Shown here in pieces: positions 1-8,437 of a stretch of DNA of 64,000 bases. The position numbers and the translations under genes are program-made. Where the stretch lies: assembly GCA_963710745.1 (NCBI GenBank), contig CAVQBP010000024.1:372001-436000 (forward strand), in the 5' to 3' direction. The notes below the pieces were generated by a model that saw only the letters and a list, made by a program, of their open reading frames with translations, ran no database searches and was not told the DNA's origin. Each line of letters begins with the position of its first letter. Positions within the stretch are counted from its first letter, which is position 1. This stretch comes from CAVQBP01 sp963710745. Lineage in GTDB: Bacteria; Bacteroidota; Ignavibacteria; Ignavibacteriales; Ignavibacteriaceae.

Positions 1-236
1 TTCTTCCCCGCTTTATGATAAATGCCTAATAAATGTCCGTGATCATGCGGAATCCTCATTTCAGAAGTATTGCCGGTCTTTATTTCTTCTCCATTAATAA
101 TCAGAGGAACTTCAATCTGTTTGGATTTTAATTCGGATAATTTCTTTTTAAGTTCAGCCCTTTCGGTGCTACCCGGTTTATACAATTTAACTGGTTCATT
201 TACAGGATGTGGTACTTTAAAATATGCATTAGACAT
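1..236 (-). CDS. pruA: L-glutamate gamma-semialdehyde dehydrogenase, N-terminal part (cut by window edge)
   Basis: The minus strand opens with ATG at 234-236 and stays open to the window edge, giving 78 residues. The segment starts MSNAYFKVPHPVNEPV and continues with PGSTERAEL, VPLIINGEEI and HDHGHLLGIYHKA. This is the N-terminal arrangement of the P5C dehydrogenases that oxidise glutamate semialdehyde to glutamate in proline breakdown (NEPV, a PGS-ER-L helix, then IPLIIGG-E). The catalytic domain lies outside the window, so activity cannot be judged. The assignment rests on recalled family pattern only. Confidence 0.75.
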   Translation of the reverse strand, partial: MSNAYFKVPHPVNEPVKLYKPGSTERAELKKKLSELKSKQIEVPLIINGEEIKTGNTSEMRIPHDHGHLLGIYHKAGK

Positions 237-799
237 TATTAAACTCCATTTGAATTATTTCAAAATTTTACTTCACCGAAATGATTTACGCTAAAAGACG
301 AAATTTTTAAGTTGTGAATTGTCAATATTTATGAGTCGAATCTAATAGGTCAATTTTAACTAATTTGGTTTCGTTTATGGATTAAAATTGAATAATATTT
401 TCCATAAGTGAACCTTTTTAGAGCAGACTCATTTATTAAAAAGAACGTGTTTTCAGCAGTAATTATTTACGATAAATATTTAATAAATTACACAAAAATT
501 ACTGCTTTTGGCCAAGAGAATCAATTTATATTACTGATTGAACTAACACAAAACACTTTATTACAATGTAAAATTGGAAAAATGTGGTAAAGCCACTACT
601 TGGCAGGAGTTTAATTTCAAAATCTTTCTCAATATTTCCGGGTCAAGTATTCATTATTCCTATTTTCCATCTGGTTTCTTTCTTTTGCCATCGTATTCTT
701 CGAAAAAACTTCACCGGACAGGTCTTCCATTTTCCATCATACATCTATTGCATCTTTTGTCTAACGAAACTATTTTCATGCATTAGAATCAGGAAATAA
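237..799. other. Long AT-rich intergenic region between divergent genes
   Basis: These 563 bases separate the divergent pruA and acyl-CoA synthetase genes. The short reading frames here have no recognisable family and low-complexity composition, so I do not call genes. The one clear structure is a perfect 10-base inverted repeat, AGCAGTAATT at 455-464 and its complement at 497-506, around an AT-rich 32-base centre. It could be a regulator site or an RNA hairpin. Both promoters must lie in this region but none is clear by eye. Confidence 0.5.
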
Positions 800-2632
800 A
801 TGTTGATACACTTCAGAACAATACCGGATCTTTTTACATATTTAACAAATAAATTCAGAGATATACCTGACAAATGTATAATGCATGTAAAAGAAAACGG
901 TAAATACAGGGGAATTACATACAAAGAATTTGAAGAGCAAACAGATAATTTTGCATCCGGTTTGTTAGCACTTGGAATTAAAAAGGGAGATAAAATTGCA
1001 ATAAGCTCTGAAAACAGACCCGAATGGGTCTATTCTGATATGGCTATACTAGGCCTGGGAGGAATAGACGTACCTCTTTATCCGTCCTTAACTGCAGAAT
1101 CACAGGAATTTATTTTAAATAATTCAGAAGCTGCAGGTATCATTGTCTCTAATAAATTTCAGTTAAACAAGATCCTGAAAATCTGGCACAATTGTAAAAA
1201 ACTTAAACATATTATTGTTCTTAATGAGAATGATATAGAAGACAAGAAAACCAATAATATATATTCCTTTAAAGATATCCAGGAGATGGGTAAAAAGTTT
1301 AAAGAAATTAGTCAAAATTTCTTTAAGGAAAATATAAAATCAGTTTCAGAAAATGATATATGTACTATCATTTACACCTCGGGAACAACAGGTGATCCGA
1401 AAGGAGTAATACTCACACATAAAAATATTATATCAAATGTTCAGGCCGTACTGGATAGTCTGCCGATTTCTTCAACTGATATATTTCTCTCATTTCTTCC
1501 ATTATGTCACATATTCGAAAGGATGGGAGGATATTATACAGGATTTGCATGTGAGGGTACAGTTTATTACGCCGAAAGTATTGAAATGATTTCACAGAAT
1601 ATTCTCGAAGTCAAGCCAACTATTATTACAACGGTTCCGCGATTATTTGAACGCATCTATAGTAAAATAATTAAGAACGTTGAAAAGGAACCGGCTGCAA
1701 AACAGAAAATATTTTACTGGGCTGTTGAAATAGGAAAGAAATACTCACGGTTTAAAAAAGAAAATAATATTCCGCTCAAATTAAAAATAGAATATAAACT
1801 TGCTGAAAAACTGGTTTTCTCAAAATTAAAAGAAAAAATGGGAGGAAGATTAAGATTTTTTGTTTCAGGCGGAGCACCTCTTTCAAGAGAAATGGGAATA
1901 TTTTTTGAAGCTATTGGAATTATAATTTTAGAAGGTTATGGATTGACCGAATCATCTCCTGTAATTACTGCTAACAGGGCAGATGATTATAAATTTGGAA
2001 CGGTCGGAAAAGTCATGCCGGGTGTCCAGGTCAAAATTGCATCAGACGGTGAGATTCTAGTCAAAGGTCCAAACGTAATGCAGGGATACTACAAGAACAA
2101 ATCTGAAACAAATGAGACAATAAAAGATGGCTGGCTTCATACCGGTGATATAGGAGTTTTCGATTCTGATGGTTTCTTAATGATTACTGATCGTAAAAAG
2201 CATTTATTTAAAACATCCGGTGGTAAATATATTGCTCCAGCTCCTATTGAAAATCTTTTCTTAAATAGTAAGTATATTGATCAATTCATGCTGATTGGAA
2301 ATCACAGGATGTTTCTAAGCGCTTTAATTGTTCCGGATTTTGAATCAATACAGGAATATGCGGATTCACATAAAATTGGCTATTCGGACATTAAAGATCT
2401 TATCAATAAAAAAGAAATTTATGATTTAGTAGATAAAGAAATTTCTCATCTTCAGAAAAAATTAGCAAATTATGAAAAAGTAAGAAAATTCAGAATTTTA
2501 GATAAACCTTTCACAATTGAATCCGGTGAAATTACTCCGAGTCTGAAAATAAAAAGAAAATTTGTTGAAGAGCGTTATGCTTACTTAATTGAAGGGATGT
2601 ATTTCTCCGGGATGGATAAAGATAAATTTTAG
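800..2632 (+). CDS. Long-chain acyl-CoA synthetase (AMP-forming)
   Basis: This 610-residue member of the ANL adenylating superfamily probably activates fatty acids to acyl-CoA at the membrane. The AMP-binding P-loop motif YTSGTTGDPKGVILTHKN is near residue 190. The A5 motif GYGLTESSPVI is near residue 380, GWLHTGDIG near 445 and the hinge motif DRKKHLFKTSGGKYIAP near 460. Length and motif spacing match the FadD15-like group common in Bacteroidota, which lacks a transmembrane segment. AGGAAA precedes the ATG. It appears to be monocistronic and nothing around it narrows the substrate. Confidence 0.9.
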   Translation: MLIHFRTIPDLFTYLTNKFRDIPDKCIMHVKENGKYRGITYKEFEEQTDNFASGLLALGIKKGDKIAISSENRPEWVYSDMAILGLGGIDVPLYPSLTAESQEFILNNSEAAGIIVSNKFQLNKILKIWHNCKKLKHIIVLNENDIEDKKTNNIYSFKDIQEMGKKFKEISQNFFKENIKSVSENDICTIIYTSGTTGDPKGVILTHKNIISNVQAVLDSLPISSTDIFLSFLPLCHIFERMGGYYTGFACEGTVYYAESIEMISQNILEVKPTIITTVPRLFERIYSKIIKNVEKEPAAKQKIFYWAVEIGKKYSRFKKENNIPLKLKIEYKLAEKLVFSKLKEKMGGRLRFFVSGGAPLSREMGIFFEAIGIIILEGYGLTESSPVITANRADDYKFGTVGKVMPGVQVKIASDGEILVKGPNVMQGYYKNKSETNETIKDGWLHTGDIGVFDSDGFLMITDRKKHLFKTSGGKYIAPAPIENLFLNSKYIDQFMLIGNHRMFLSALIVPDFESIQEYADSHKIGYSDIKDLINKKEIYDLVDKEISHLQKKLANYEKVRKFRILDKPFTIESGEITPSLKIKRKFVEERYAYLIEGMYFSGMDKDKF

Positions 2633-2799
2633 ATTAATAATTTAATAAGTTATTTAATCCGGAACTTAAATCTAATGGCCGAAAGAATAGGATAAATTAA
2701 TTCCATATTATTTGATTGGGAGGAGTTGAAAATTTAGAGCATCTTGAAACATGGAGAATCAGGGGAAAAACAATATTTTAATATACAGGGAAAATAAAA

Positions 2800-3240
2800 A
2801 TGGCAAACAAAAACGAAACAGCATCAGAGAAATTTTCTTCCGGTTATAATTGCGCACAGGCAGTTTTATATTCATTTAAAGATAACATTAATATTGAAGG
2901 TAATGCCGCACTTAAAATGGCCTGTGGTTTTGGTGCAGGTATGGGTAGAAAAGGGGAAGTCTGCGGAGCTGTTACGGGCGGCATTATGGTCATCGGGGCA
3001 AAATACGGACGCGGTGCAAATGATGAAAAAACTGCAACAGAAAAAACTTATACGAAAACAAGAGAGCTTATGGATAAATTCGAAACCAGACATGGTGCTA
3101 TTATCTGCAGGGAATTACTGAATGGCTGTGATTTATCAACTGAAGAAGGACAAATGCAATTTAGAAATAACGACTTGTTTAACATTACCTGTAAAAAGTG
3201 TGTGGTAAATGTAGTGCAAATATTAGAAGATATTTTGTAA
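2800..3240 (+). CDS. C-GCAxxG-C-C family redox protein
   Basis: This 146-residue protein has the cysteine pattern that names its family: NCAQAV near residue 18, then MACGFGAGMGRKGEVCGAVTGG near residues 40-60, and paired cysteines near the C-terminus (CRELLNGCDL and ITCKKCV). Members are small soluble proteins of anaerobes thought to bind metal or act in redox chemistry. No activity is established to my knowledge. It stands alone, 167 bases after the acyl-CoA synthetase and convergent with the next gene. The ATG follows an AGGGAAAA stretch. Confidence 0.85.
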   Translation: MANKNETASEKFSSGYNCAQAVLYSFKDNINIEGNAALKMACGFGAGMGRKGEVCGAVTGGIMVIGAKYGRGANDEKTATEKTYTKTRELMDKFETRHGAIICRELLNGCDLSTEEGQMQFRNNDLFNITCKKCVVNVVQILEDIL

Positions 3241-3318
3241 TTATTAAACTCTGGTTCAGCACATTCGATTTTTAATTCCATTCAACCCTGTTAGAATTAT
3301 TTCAATTCTTAAATTCAA

Positions 3319-3352
3319 TTAAGGTGCAGACTGTAATTTGTCAGCACCTTAA
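3319..3352. terminator. Hairpin between convergent genes, candidate bidirectional terminator
   Basis: TTAAGGTGC (3319-3327) pairs perfectly with GCACCTTAA (3344-3352) over a 16-base loop. It sits between the ends of a plus-strand and a minus-strand gene. There is no long T run on either side, so intrinsic termination is plausible but unproven. Confidence 0.5.
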
Positions 3353-3391
3353 TGTAACAGATTCAATTACTACATTTTCTTCCACCTCTTA

Positions 3392-4777
3392 TCAATTAGG
3401 CCTTGTAACAAACGAAAATGAATAGGAAGATTTCATGTAACTGCCGTACATATCGGTTATGGTTGGCGAAATAGTAACCGTATATTTTGTATTAGGCTGC
3501 ATTGATGATGGGGTAAATACAATCTGGTCCATTTGTTCATATGGGGAATTACCGCCGTAATTAAAGGAACCTCCCACTGCAGGCTGGATGGAAATTGCTG
3601 CTTTAGCTGAACTTAATGTTACATAATTATTAAAATTGATTGAAATCTTGTATTCAGGTATAACAAACAACTGCCCGTTTGAAGGATAGGTAGAGGAAAC
3701 ACTAAGAGCCGCCGTTCTAAACGAAAATGAAAAATCCTGTCCCAACATGATACCATCTTTATCTTTTGCAGTTTTGTCTATGGCAACTTTAATTGTAGTA
3801 TCGGATAAAAATGGTCCGCCCGTATATATTCGCAAAATGTTTTCCTCAGGCCAGAGAAAGATCGTGTTCATTTGCGGTGTTACATGTGTTGAATATTCAA
3901 CGGATAATTTATCCATTCTCCTGGGAAAAGTAACTGTTATGCCGCTATAGTTGTAATTTAATGGTGATACATCAATATCGCCATGCACCGGGTCTGTAAT
4001 TATACCATTTTGAGTAGAATAGGACTGTACAGTTTTAAAGCTGAATCGAAAAGGAAACCGAAGAAAATTACCGGCAGTGTCTTTTGCTGTTTTGTCTATC
4101 GTAACAATATATTCTTTATCGGGATAAGAATCTTTCTTTGCAAATGCATAGGTCATTGATGTAACTTTACTATATGTAGTTATGGTTGCACCGGCATTAT
4201 ATCCGCTCCTGTCTGCAAAAAACCCTTCAACCGGGGCCTGAGTGTAATTGCCCCAATTGAAGATCCCTTCAACAGGCGGATTTACTGAAAAAGCTTTTTC
4301 TACACTTTCCCTGTCCATTGGTTTAGTAAAGAGAATTGAGACAGTAATCCTGCCGTACCTCCAGTCGTAAACAACTTCACCTCTGTCATCGGGATAAAAT
4401 GAATCGATAAGATCCGGAACTGTTGAAAGTTCTATGTCTCCGAGGTAAATTATACTTCCACCCTGAAGCATATAATTTTCTTTTTTATAAATGCGGAAGT
4501 TTTCTGCACGAATGATTACATTATAATTGCCGGCCCTGAGATTTGAGAAAGCAAAGGAACCATCTACGGGACTAATTTCAGCCGAATCGATTACTTCAAC
4601 CTGGCTGATTATAACTTTAGCCCTACTATCCTTAGGAATTACTTTTCCGATTAGATCGGCATGTAAAAGATCATTTGTGAATTCTTTTGGAATTTCAGAT
4701 GTGCTTTCAATTATTGTTTCTTTACAGCCGGATGTAATGAAAAACAAAAATGATAGTATTAATAAAAAAGTCTTCAT
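3392..4777 (-). CDS. Lipoprotein with SbsA/Big_5 Ig-like domains
   Basis: The 461-residue product begins with a lipoprotein signal peptide ending in ITSGC, so it is exported and lipid-anchored. Residues of about 35-105 resemble a carboxypeptidase-regulatory (prealbumin-like) fold. Three repeated modules follow, each with a Big_5 signature: FTKPMDRESVEKAFSV, FPRRMDKLSV with IDKTAKDKDG, and INFNNYVTLSSAKAAISI with YTVTIS. Such modules occur in surface proteins of the FCB group. No catalytic residues are visible, so a structural or binding role is likely. The next gene on the strand is another secreted protein, but the spacing does not suggest an operon. Confidence 0.8.
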   Translation of the reverse strand: MKTFLLILSFLFFITSGCKETIIESTSEIPKEFTNDLLHADLIGKVIPKDSRAKVIISQVEVIDSAEISPVDGSFAFSNLRAGNYNVIIRAENFRIYKKENYMLQGGSIIYLGDIELSTVPDLIDSFYPDDRGEVVYDWRYGRITVSILFTKPMDRESVEKAFSVNPPVEGIFNWGNYTQAPVEGFFADRSGYNAGATITTYSKVTSMTYAFAKKDSYPDKEYIVTIDKTAKDTAGNFLRFPFRFSFKTVQSYSTQNGIITDPVHGDIDVSPLNYNYSGITVTFPRRMDKLSVEYSTHVTPQMNTIFLWPEENILRIYTGGPFLSDTTIKVAIDKTAKDKDGIMLGQDFSFSFRTAALSVSSTYPSNGQLFVIPEYKISINFNNYVTLSSAKAAISIQPAVGGSFNYGGNSPYEQMDQIVFTPSSMQPNTKYTVTISPTITDMYGSYMKSSYSFSFVTRPN

Positions 4778-4908
4778 AAAGGTTACTCCTTCTTTTTATG
4801 AAGAAAATAATTCTTTCTAAACCCGGATTTTTACTGAAATAACTTTTAAGCATATGCATAAATACTTGATATTCACAATCAAATATTTTTTATTCACTGT
4901 CAACCTTG

Positions 4909-6258
4909 TTATTTTATTAACACCATCTTTTTGGTTAAAATAAAATTATTCGACCTAATCGTATAGAAATAAATACCGCTTGCAAAATTATCTGCATTCC
5001 ATTCAATTTCATATTTTCCGGCAATTTGAACTTTATTTATCAAAGCAGCTACTTCTTTTCCTAATGTATTATAAATCTTTATTGATACTTTTGCTTCATT
5101 CGGTATTTCATAAGAAATTGTTGTTGACGGATTAAACGGATTAGGATAATTTTGCTCTAATTTATATAGCTTAGGAGAGTTATTATTTTGTTCATTCAAG
5201 GATACTAAACTTTCTTCATAATAAAATACACCATCGCCGTTTGTGGCTATAAACAATTCAAAATTATCATTAACAACTGCAGCTGCCATACTATTAATAC
5301 CTTTAACACAGCAATTTACAGCAGGTGTAACTACCTGCCAGTGCTTACCTTCATCATTGCTTTTCTGTAAAACAAATGAATTATCAATTGTTCTCCCGCC
5401 TGCAAAGATCTCTTCGGAATTCGCCGGATTGATTATCAAACTGTTAAAAACAACATTACTTTCTGTAAATATCGTATTCCAATTCTTTCCTCCATCAGTT
5501 GATTTAATTATAAGATCATTAAGTCCGGAATAAACTGTAAGTGAATCTTCAAGGGGGGTAACTATAGAATAACAACTGTATATTTCACCGAAAGGCGGAT
5601 ATATAATTTTCCAGTTTTCACCATAGTTATCAGATTTAACCAGGAAAAGAGCTGCAAAAGCATTCTGTATAATTCCGCCACCCCAAATGGTTGAATTATT
5701 AGAATATAAAGTTTTGATGTTCGTGAATTGCGGACCGGTCCATGTTTTTTCCCAGACTTCATTTTTAAATTTATATATAATTGAATCCCCTGCTGAGGCA
5801 AATACAGGTAAAGGTGGTTCCTCGCCTGAGTAATCAAAACCTGCAAATGTTTTTATAATTCCCACTTCACTTGTTATTAGTCCTGAATCTTTATCAGCCC
5901 AGTATGACTGCACAGGATAATTATTGAAATAAATTAATGTTGTATCAATAGATGATAAATCCGGAACTAAAGCAGCAAAAATTCCTGAGAAATCGGCAGG
6001 ACCTCTTCCGTTTAGCTGAACATATAAAGATGAAATAGTTCTGTTATAAAAATAGTGATGTTCCCAGCTTGTATCCTGATTTGATAAATTATGAAAATAA
6101 ATTCCATTGCCTTCGGTTCCGGCTATAACTACCTTCTCATAATTAGTTTTAGTGAGTGTAATAGAGTTTACTACTTTTCCGCTTAATCCAAATGGAACAA
6201 CCTGAGAATAAATATTAAAGGAGAAAAAAGAAAAAATTATTAAAAATATGATTTTCAT
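4909..6258 (-). CDS. Type IX secretion cargo protein with BNR-like repeats
   Basis: The 449-residue protein has a signal peptide (residues 1-18, ending NIYSQ). Its beta-propeller-like middle contains Asp-box motifs such as KSTDGGKNWNTIF, KSDNYGENWKII and KSNDEGKHWQVV. A C-terminal Por secretion tail follows from about residue 365: YKLEQNYPNPFNPSTTISYE, then KVSIKIYNTLGKEVA and ending TKKMVLIK. The tail is the type IX secretion sorting signal, and its NPFNPST form is typical of Ignavibacteria and relatives. Asp-box repeats suggest a sialidase/photosystem-assembly-like propeller of unknown ligand. The gene strongly supports the FCB assignment of the organism. Confidence 0.88.
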   Translation of the reverse strand: MKIIFLIIFSFFSFNIYSQVVPFGLSGKVVNSITLTKTNYEKVVIAGTEGNGIYFHNLSNQDTSWEHHYFYNRTISSLYVQLNGRGPADFSGIFAALVPDLSSIDTTLIYFNNYPVQSYWADKDSGLITSEVGIIKTFAGFDYSGEEPPLPVFASAGDSIIYKFKNEVWEKTWTGPQFTNIKTLYSNNSTIWGGGIIQNAFAALFLVKSDNYGENWKIIYPPFGEIYSCYSIVTPLEDSLTVYSGLNDLIIKSTDGGKNWNTIFTESNVVFNSLIINPANSEEIFAGGRTIDNSFVLQKSNDEGKHWQVVTPAVNCCVKGINSMAAAVVNDNFELFIATNGDGVFYYEESLVSLNEQNNNSPKLYKLEQNYPNPFNPSTTISYEIPNEAKVSIKIYNTLGKEVAALINKVQIAGKYEIEWNADNFASGIYFYTIRSNNFILTKKMVLIK

Positions 6259-6616
6259 TTTTCACCTAGTACTACAAAGAAACAAAATCATTAAATTTTA
6301 TCATCATACTTCTTAATAAGTATAATGGTTTTATGCCATTTTGATTTTGACTAAAATTTATAACAATAATGAGATTAATTTAATACCCAAAATCAATGCC
6401 ATAAATAGCAACAATAATTTATCATTAGGTTAATATTTATAACAATTTTTTACCGGATTGAACACTCAAAAGAAAAAAATTATCAGTTTTTAGATAAGTT
6501 ATCAGAATTCTTGGTACTAATTTTATCAAAAGAATCGTTCTACAATTTTGGAAGAAATGTATTGATGGTTATTTTTGTTAGTAAGATTTTATAGACAAAA
6601 TTATTTATTTAATATT
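6259..6616. other. Intergenic region between divergent genes
   Basis: About 360 AT-rich bases lie between the type IX cargo gene and the HipA-like kinase gene. They must hold both promoters. I see no stable hairpin, RNA gene or conserved reading frame here. Confidence 0.4.
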
Positions 6617-7381
6617 TTGAGAACTGTAACTGCAACCAGATATGTAACACCTTTGCGTGAAGGAGGATCGCTCCCTGCAATCATTGAAGCCGATGACGAC
6701 GGATTATACGTATTAAAATTCAGAGGAGCCGGTCAGGGAGTAAAAGCTCTTATAGCAGAATTGATAGCCGGTGAAATTGCCCGCGCAATCGGTCTGCTTG
6801 TTCCCGAAATCGTTTTTGTTAATCTTGATGCAGGACTTGCAAGGACAGAAGGAGATCCTGAAATACAGGATCTGATAAAGAATAGTGATGGACTTAATCT
6901 TGCTTTAGACTATTTGCCGGGTTCAGTTGTGTTTAATCCTGTTGCAGACAGAGTTGATGAAAAACTTGCATCTTCAATTGTCTGGTTCGATTCTTACGTT
7001 TCCAATGTTGATAGAACAATCCGCAATACCAATATGCTTATGTGGCATAAACGTCTCTGGTTAATTGATCACGGTGCATCTCTTTATTTTCACCATACAT
7101 GGATTAACTATCTGGAAAAAAGTCATGAACCATTTTTAATGATTAAAGATCATGTCCTGATAAATTATGCAAAGAAGCTGAAAGAAATTGACAAGGAATT
7201 TTCTGCTGAAATTACTCCGGATGTTTTACGGAATATAGTAAATCTTATCCCTGATTCCTGGTTAACGGAAAATCAAATATTTAAAAGTTCAATTGAACAG
7301 CGAAATGCATACTGCGAATATTTAATTAAACGATTGGAGCCGCCCCGCTTATTTATCAAGGAGATAATAAATGGGAAGTGA
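6617..7381 (+). CDS. HipA-like kinase family protein
   Basis: The protein (254 residues from this start) belongs to the HipA-like kinase family paired with DUF3037. It opens RTVTATRYVTPLREGGSLPA, followed by VLKFRGAGQG as the nucleotide-binding beta strand and lysine region. FDSYVSNVDRTIRNTNML carries the catalytic Asp and metal-binding Asn, and LWLIDHGASL the DFG-like Asp. I chose TTG at 6617 because remembered relatives begin at this point; another in-frame TTG lies at 6575 and neither has a clear ribosome site. Its stop overlaps the start of the DUF3037 gene, so the pair is co-translated. There is no antitoxin-like HTH gene beside it, so a classic HipBA role is unlikely. Confidence 0.75.
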   Translation: MRTVTATRYVTPLREGGSLPAIIEADDDGLYVLKFRGAGQGVKALIAELIAGEIARAIGLLVPEIVFVNLDAGLARTEGDPEIQDLIKNSDGLNLALDYLPGSVVFNPVADRVDEKLASSIVWFDSYVSNVDRTIRNTNMLMWHKRLWLIDHGASLYFHHTWINYLEKSHEPFLMIKDHVLINYAKKLKEIDKEFSAEITPDVLRNIVNLIPDSWLTENQIFKSSIEQRNAYCEYLIKRLEPPRLFIKEIINGK

Positions 7382-7766
7382 TTATTTTTATGATTATGCT
7401 GTAATACGTGTTGTTCCTAAAGTTGACCGGGAAGAATTTTTAAATGCCGGTATAATATTATCGTGCGAAGAAAAAGAATTTCTTAATGCCAGAATAGAAA
7501 TTGATGAAAAAAGATTAAAAGCACTTGCTCCTGACTTTGATATTGAAACAGCAAGAGCACATCTTGATGCAATATATGCAATTTGCAAGGGCGGGAAGGA
7601 AACAGGGACCATCGGAGAACTGTCGCAAAGGCAGCGGTTCCATTGGCTTACTTCTCCCAAAAGTACTATTATACAGACCTCTCCTGTACATTCCGGTTAT
7701 TGCAAAGATCCACTTGAAACACTTAAACACCTGTTTGAAAAGATGGTTAAGTCAAAAACCGGTTAA
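7371..7766 (+). CDS. DUF3037 domain protein
   Basis: This 131-residue protein has the DUF3037 pattern: an N-terminal YDYAVIRVVPKVDREEFLNAGIIL, a central helical segment, then GELSQRQRFHWLTSPKSTIIQ and VHSGYCKDP. The family is known mainly as the partner of HipA-like kinases, and here it overlaps the kinase gene by 11 bases. GGAG lies upstream of the ATG. The function is unknown; it may be the kinase substrate or its regulator (inference from the coupling). Confidence 0.8.
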   Translation: MGSDYFYDYAVIRVVPKVDREEFLNAGIILSCEEKEFLNARIEIDEKRLKALAPDFDIETARAHLDAIYAICKGGKETGTIGELSQRQRFHWLTSPKSTIIQTSPVHSGYCKDPLETLKHLFEKMVKSKTG

Positions 7767-7921
7767 TAAGAAAATATTTACCATTATTCTTCGCATTCTT
7801 TCGTTTAAAATATTTAATCATTATCTTTTCTGTTACTTAAACATATCTAAAAATTTTTTAATTTAAATATTATTAACAGCCTCAATCCTAGCCCGGCATC
7901 TGAAGAATAAAGACAAAATCT

Positions 7922-8371
7922 ATGAGCAGTTACAGAAATGAAAAGAAAGTTCAGCTTTCTTCAGCAGTTAAAGAAGAGTTGAAAAACGGGGACAAAATTG
8001 AAGCGATAAAAATGCTGCGGGAGGAAACCGGTCTCAATTTAAAAGAGGCAAAAGAATTAATTGAAACTGAGTTCAACAATCGAACGCCTCATGAAGATAA
8101 TATTAAAAACAAAATTAATATACCCGTGCCGGGCAGTGTTTTTAATTATCTGAGAAAAGGTAAAAAGATCGATGCAATAACAGTATTGCGTCGTGAAACA
8201 GGGCTCGGTATGAAAGATGCCAAAGATATGGTTGAGAAACTATTAATTGAAAATCCGGATATCAAGTTAAAATACGACGCTGAAACTAAATGGGGAGTAA
8301 TTAATTTTTTACTCTATGCAATGGTGATAATTATAATTGTCTTGCTGGTATACAATTATTTCAGCCGGTAG
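7922..8371 (+). CDS. Membrane-anchored protein with two ribosomal L7/L12 C-terminal-like domains
   Basis: The 149-residue product holds two copies of the L7/L12 C-terminal motif: KIEAIKMLREETGLNLKEAK near residue 26 and KIDAITVLRRETGLGMKDAK near residue 80. One hydrophobic segment, NFLLYAMVIIIIVLLVYNYF, lies near the C-terminus and ends FSR. True ribosomal L12 has one such domain after a dimerising N-terminal domain, which is absent here. So this is not rplL. The topology suggests a tail-anchored protein with its L12-like domains in the cytoplasm. Its role is unknown. Confidence 0.75.
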   Translation: MSSYRNEKKVQLSSAVKEELKNGDKIEAIKMLREETGLNLKEAKELIETEFNNRTPHEDNIKNKINIPVPGSVFNYLRKGKKIDAITVLRRETGLGMKDAKDMVEKLLIENPDIKLKYDAETKWGVINFLLYAMVIIIIVLLVYNYFSR

Positions 8372-8437
8372 ATTTTTATATGTTTATTTCAGTAACTTTC
8401 AAATAAAGAATCCTTCACTAATATTAAAGAAGTTTTA

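Noticed and set aside
408..799. Three overlapping short frames upstream of the acyl-CoA synthetase gene
   Set aside because: They overlap each other in different frames, have no family pattern and lie in AT-rich spacer sequence.
6617..7766. HipBA toxin-antitoxin system
   Set aside because: No HTH antitoxin gene is beside the kinase; the partner is DUF3037.
7922..8371. Call as ribosomal protein L7/L12 (rplL)
   Set aside because: It has two C-terminal-like domains, no N-terminal dimerisation domain, a membrane helix, and no ribosomal neighbours.
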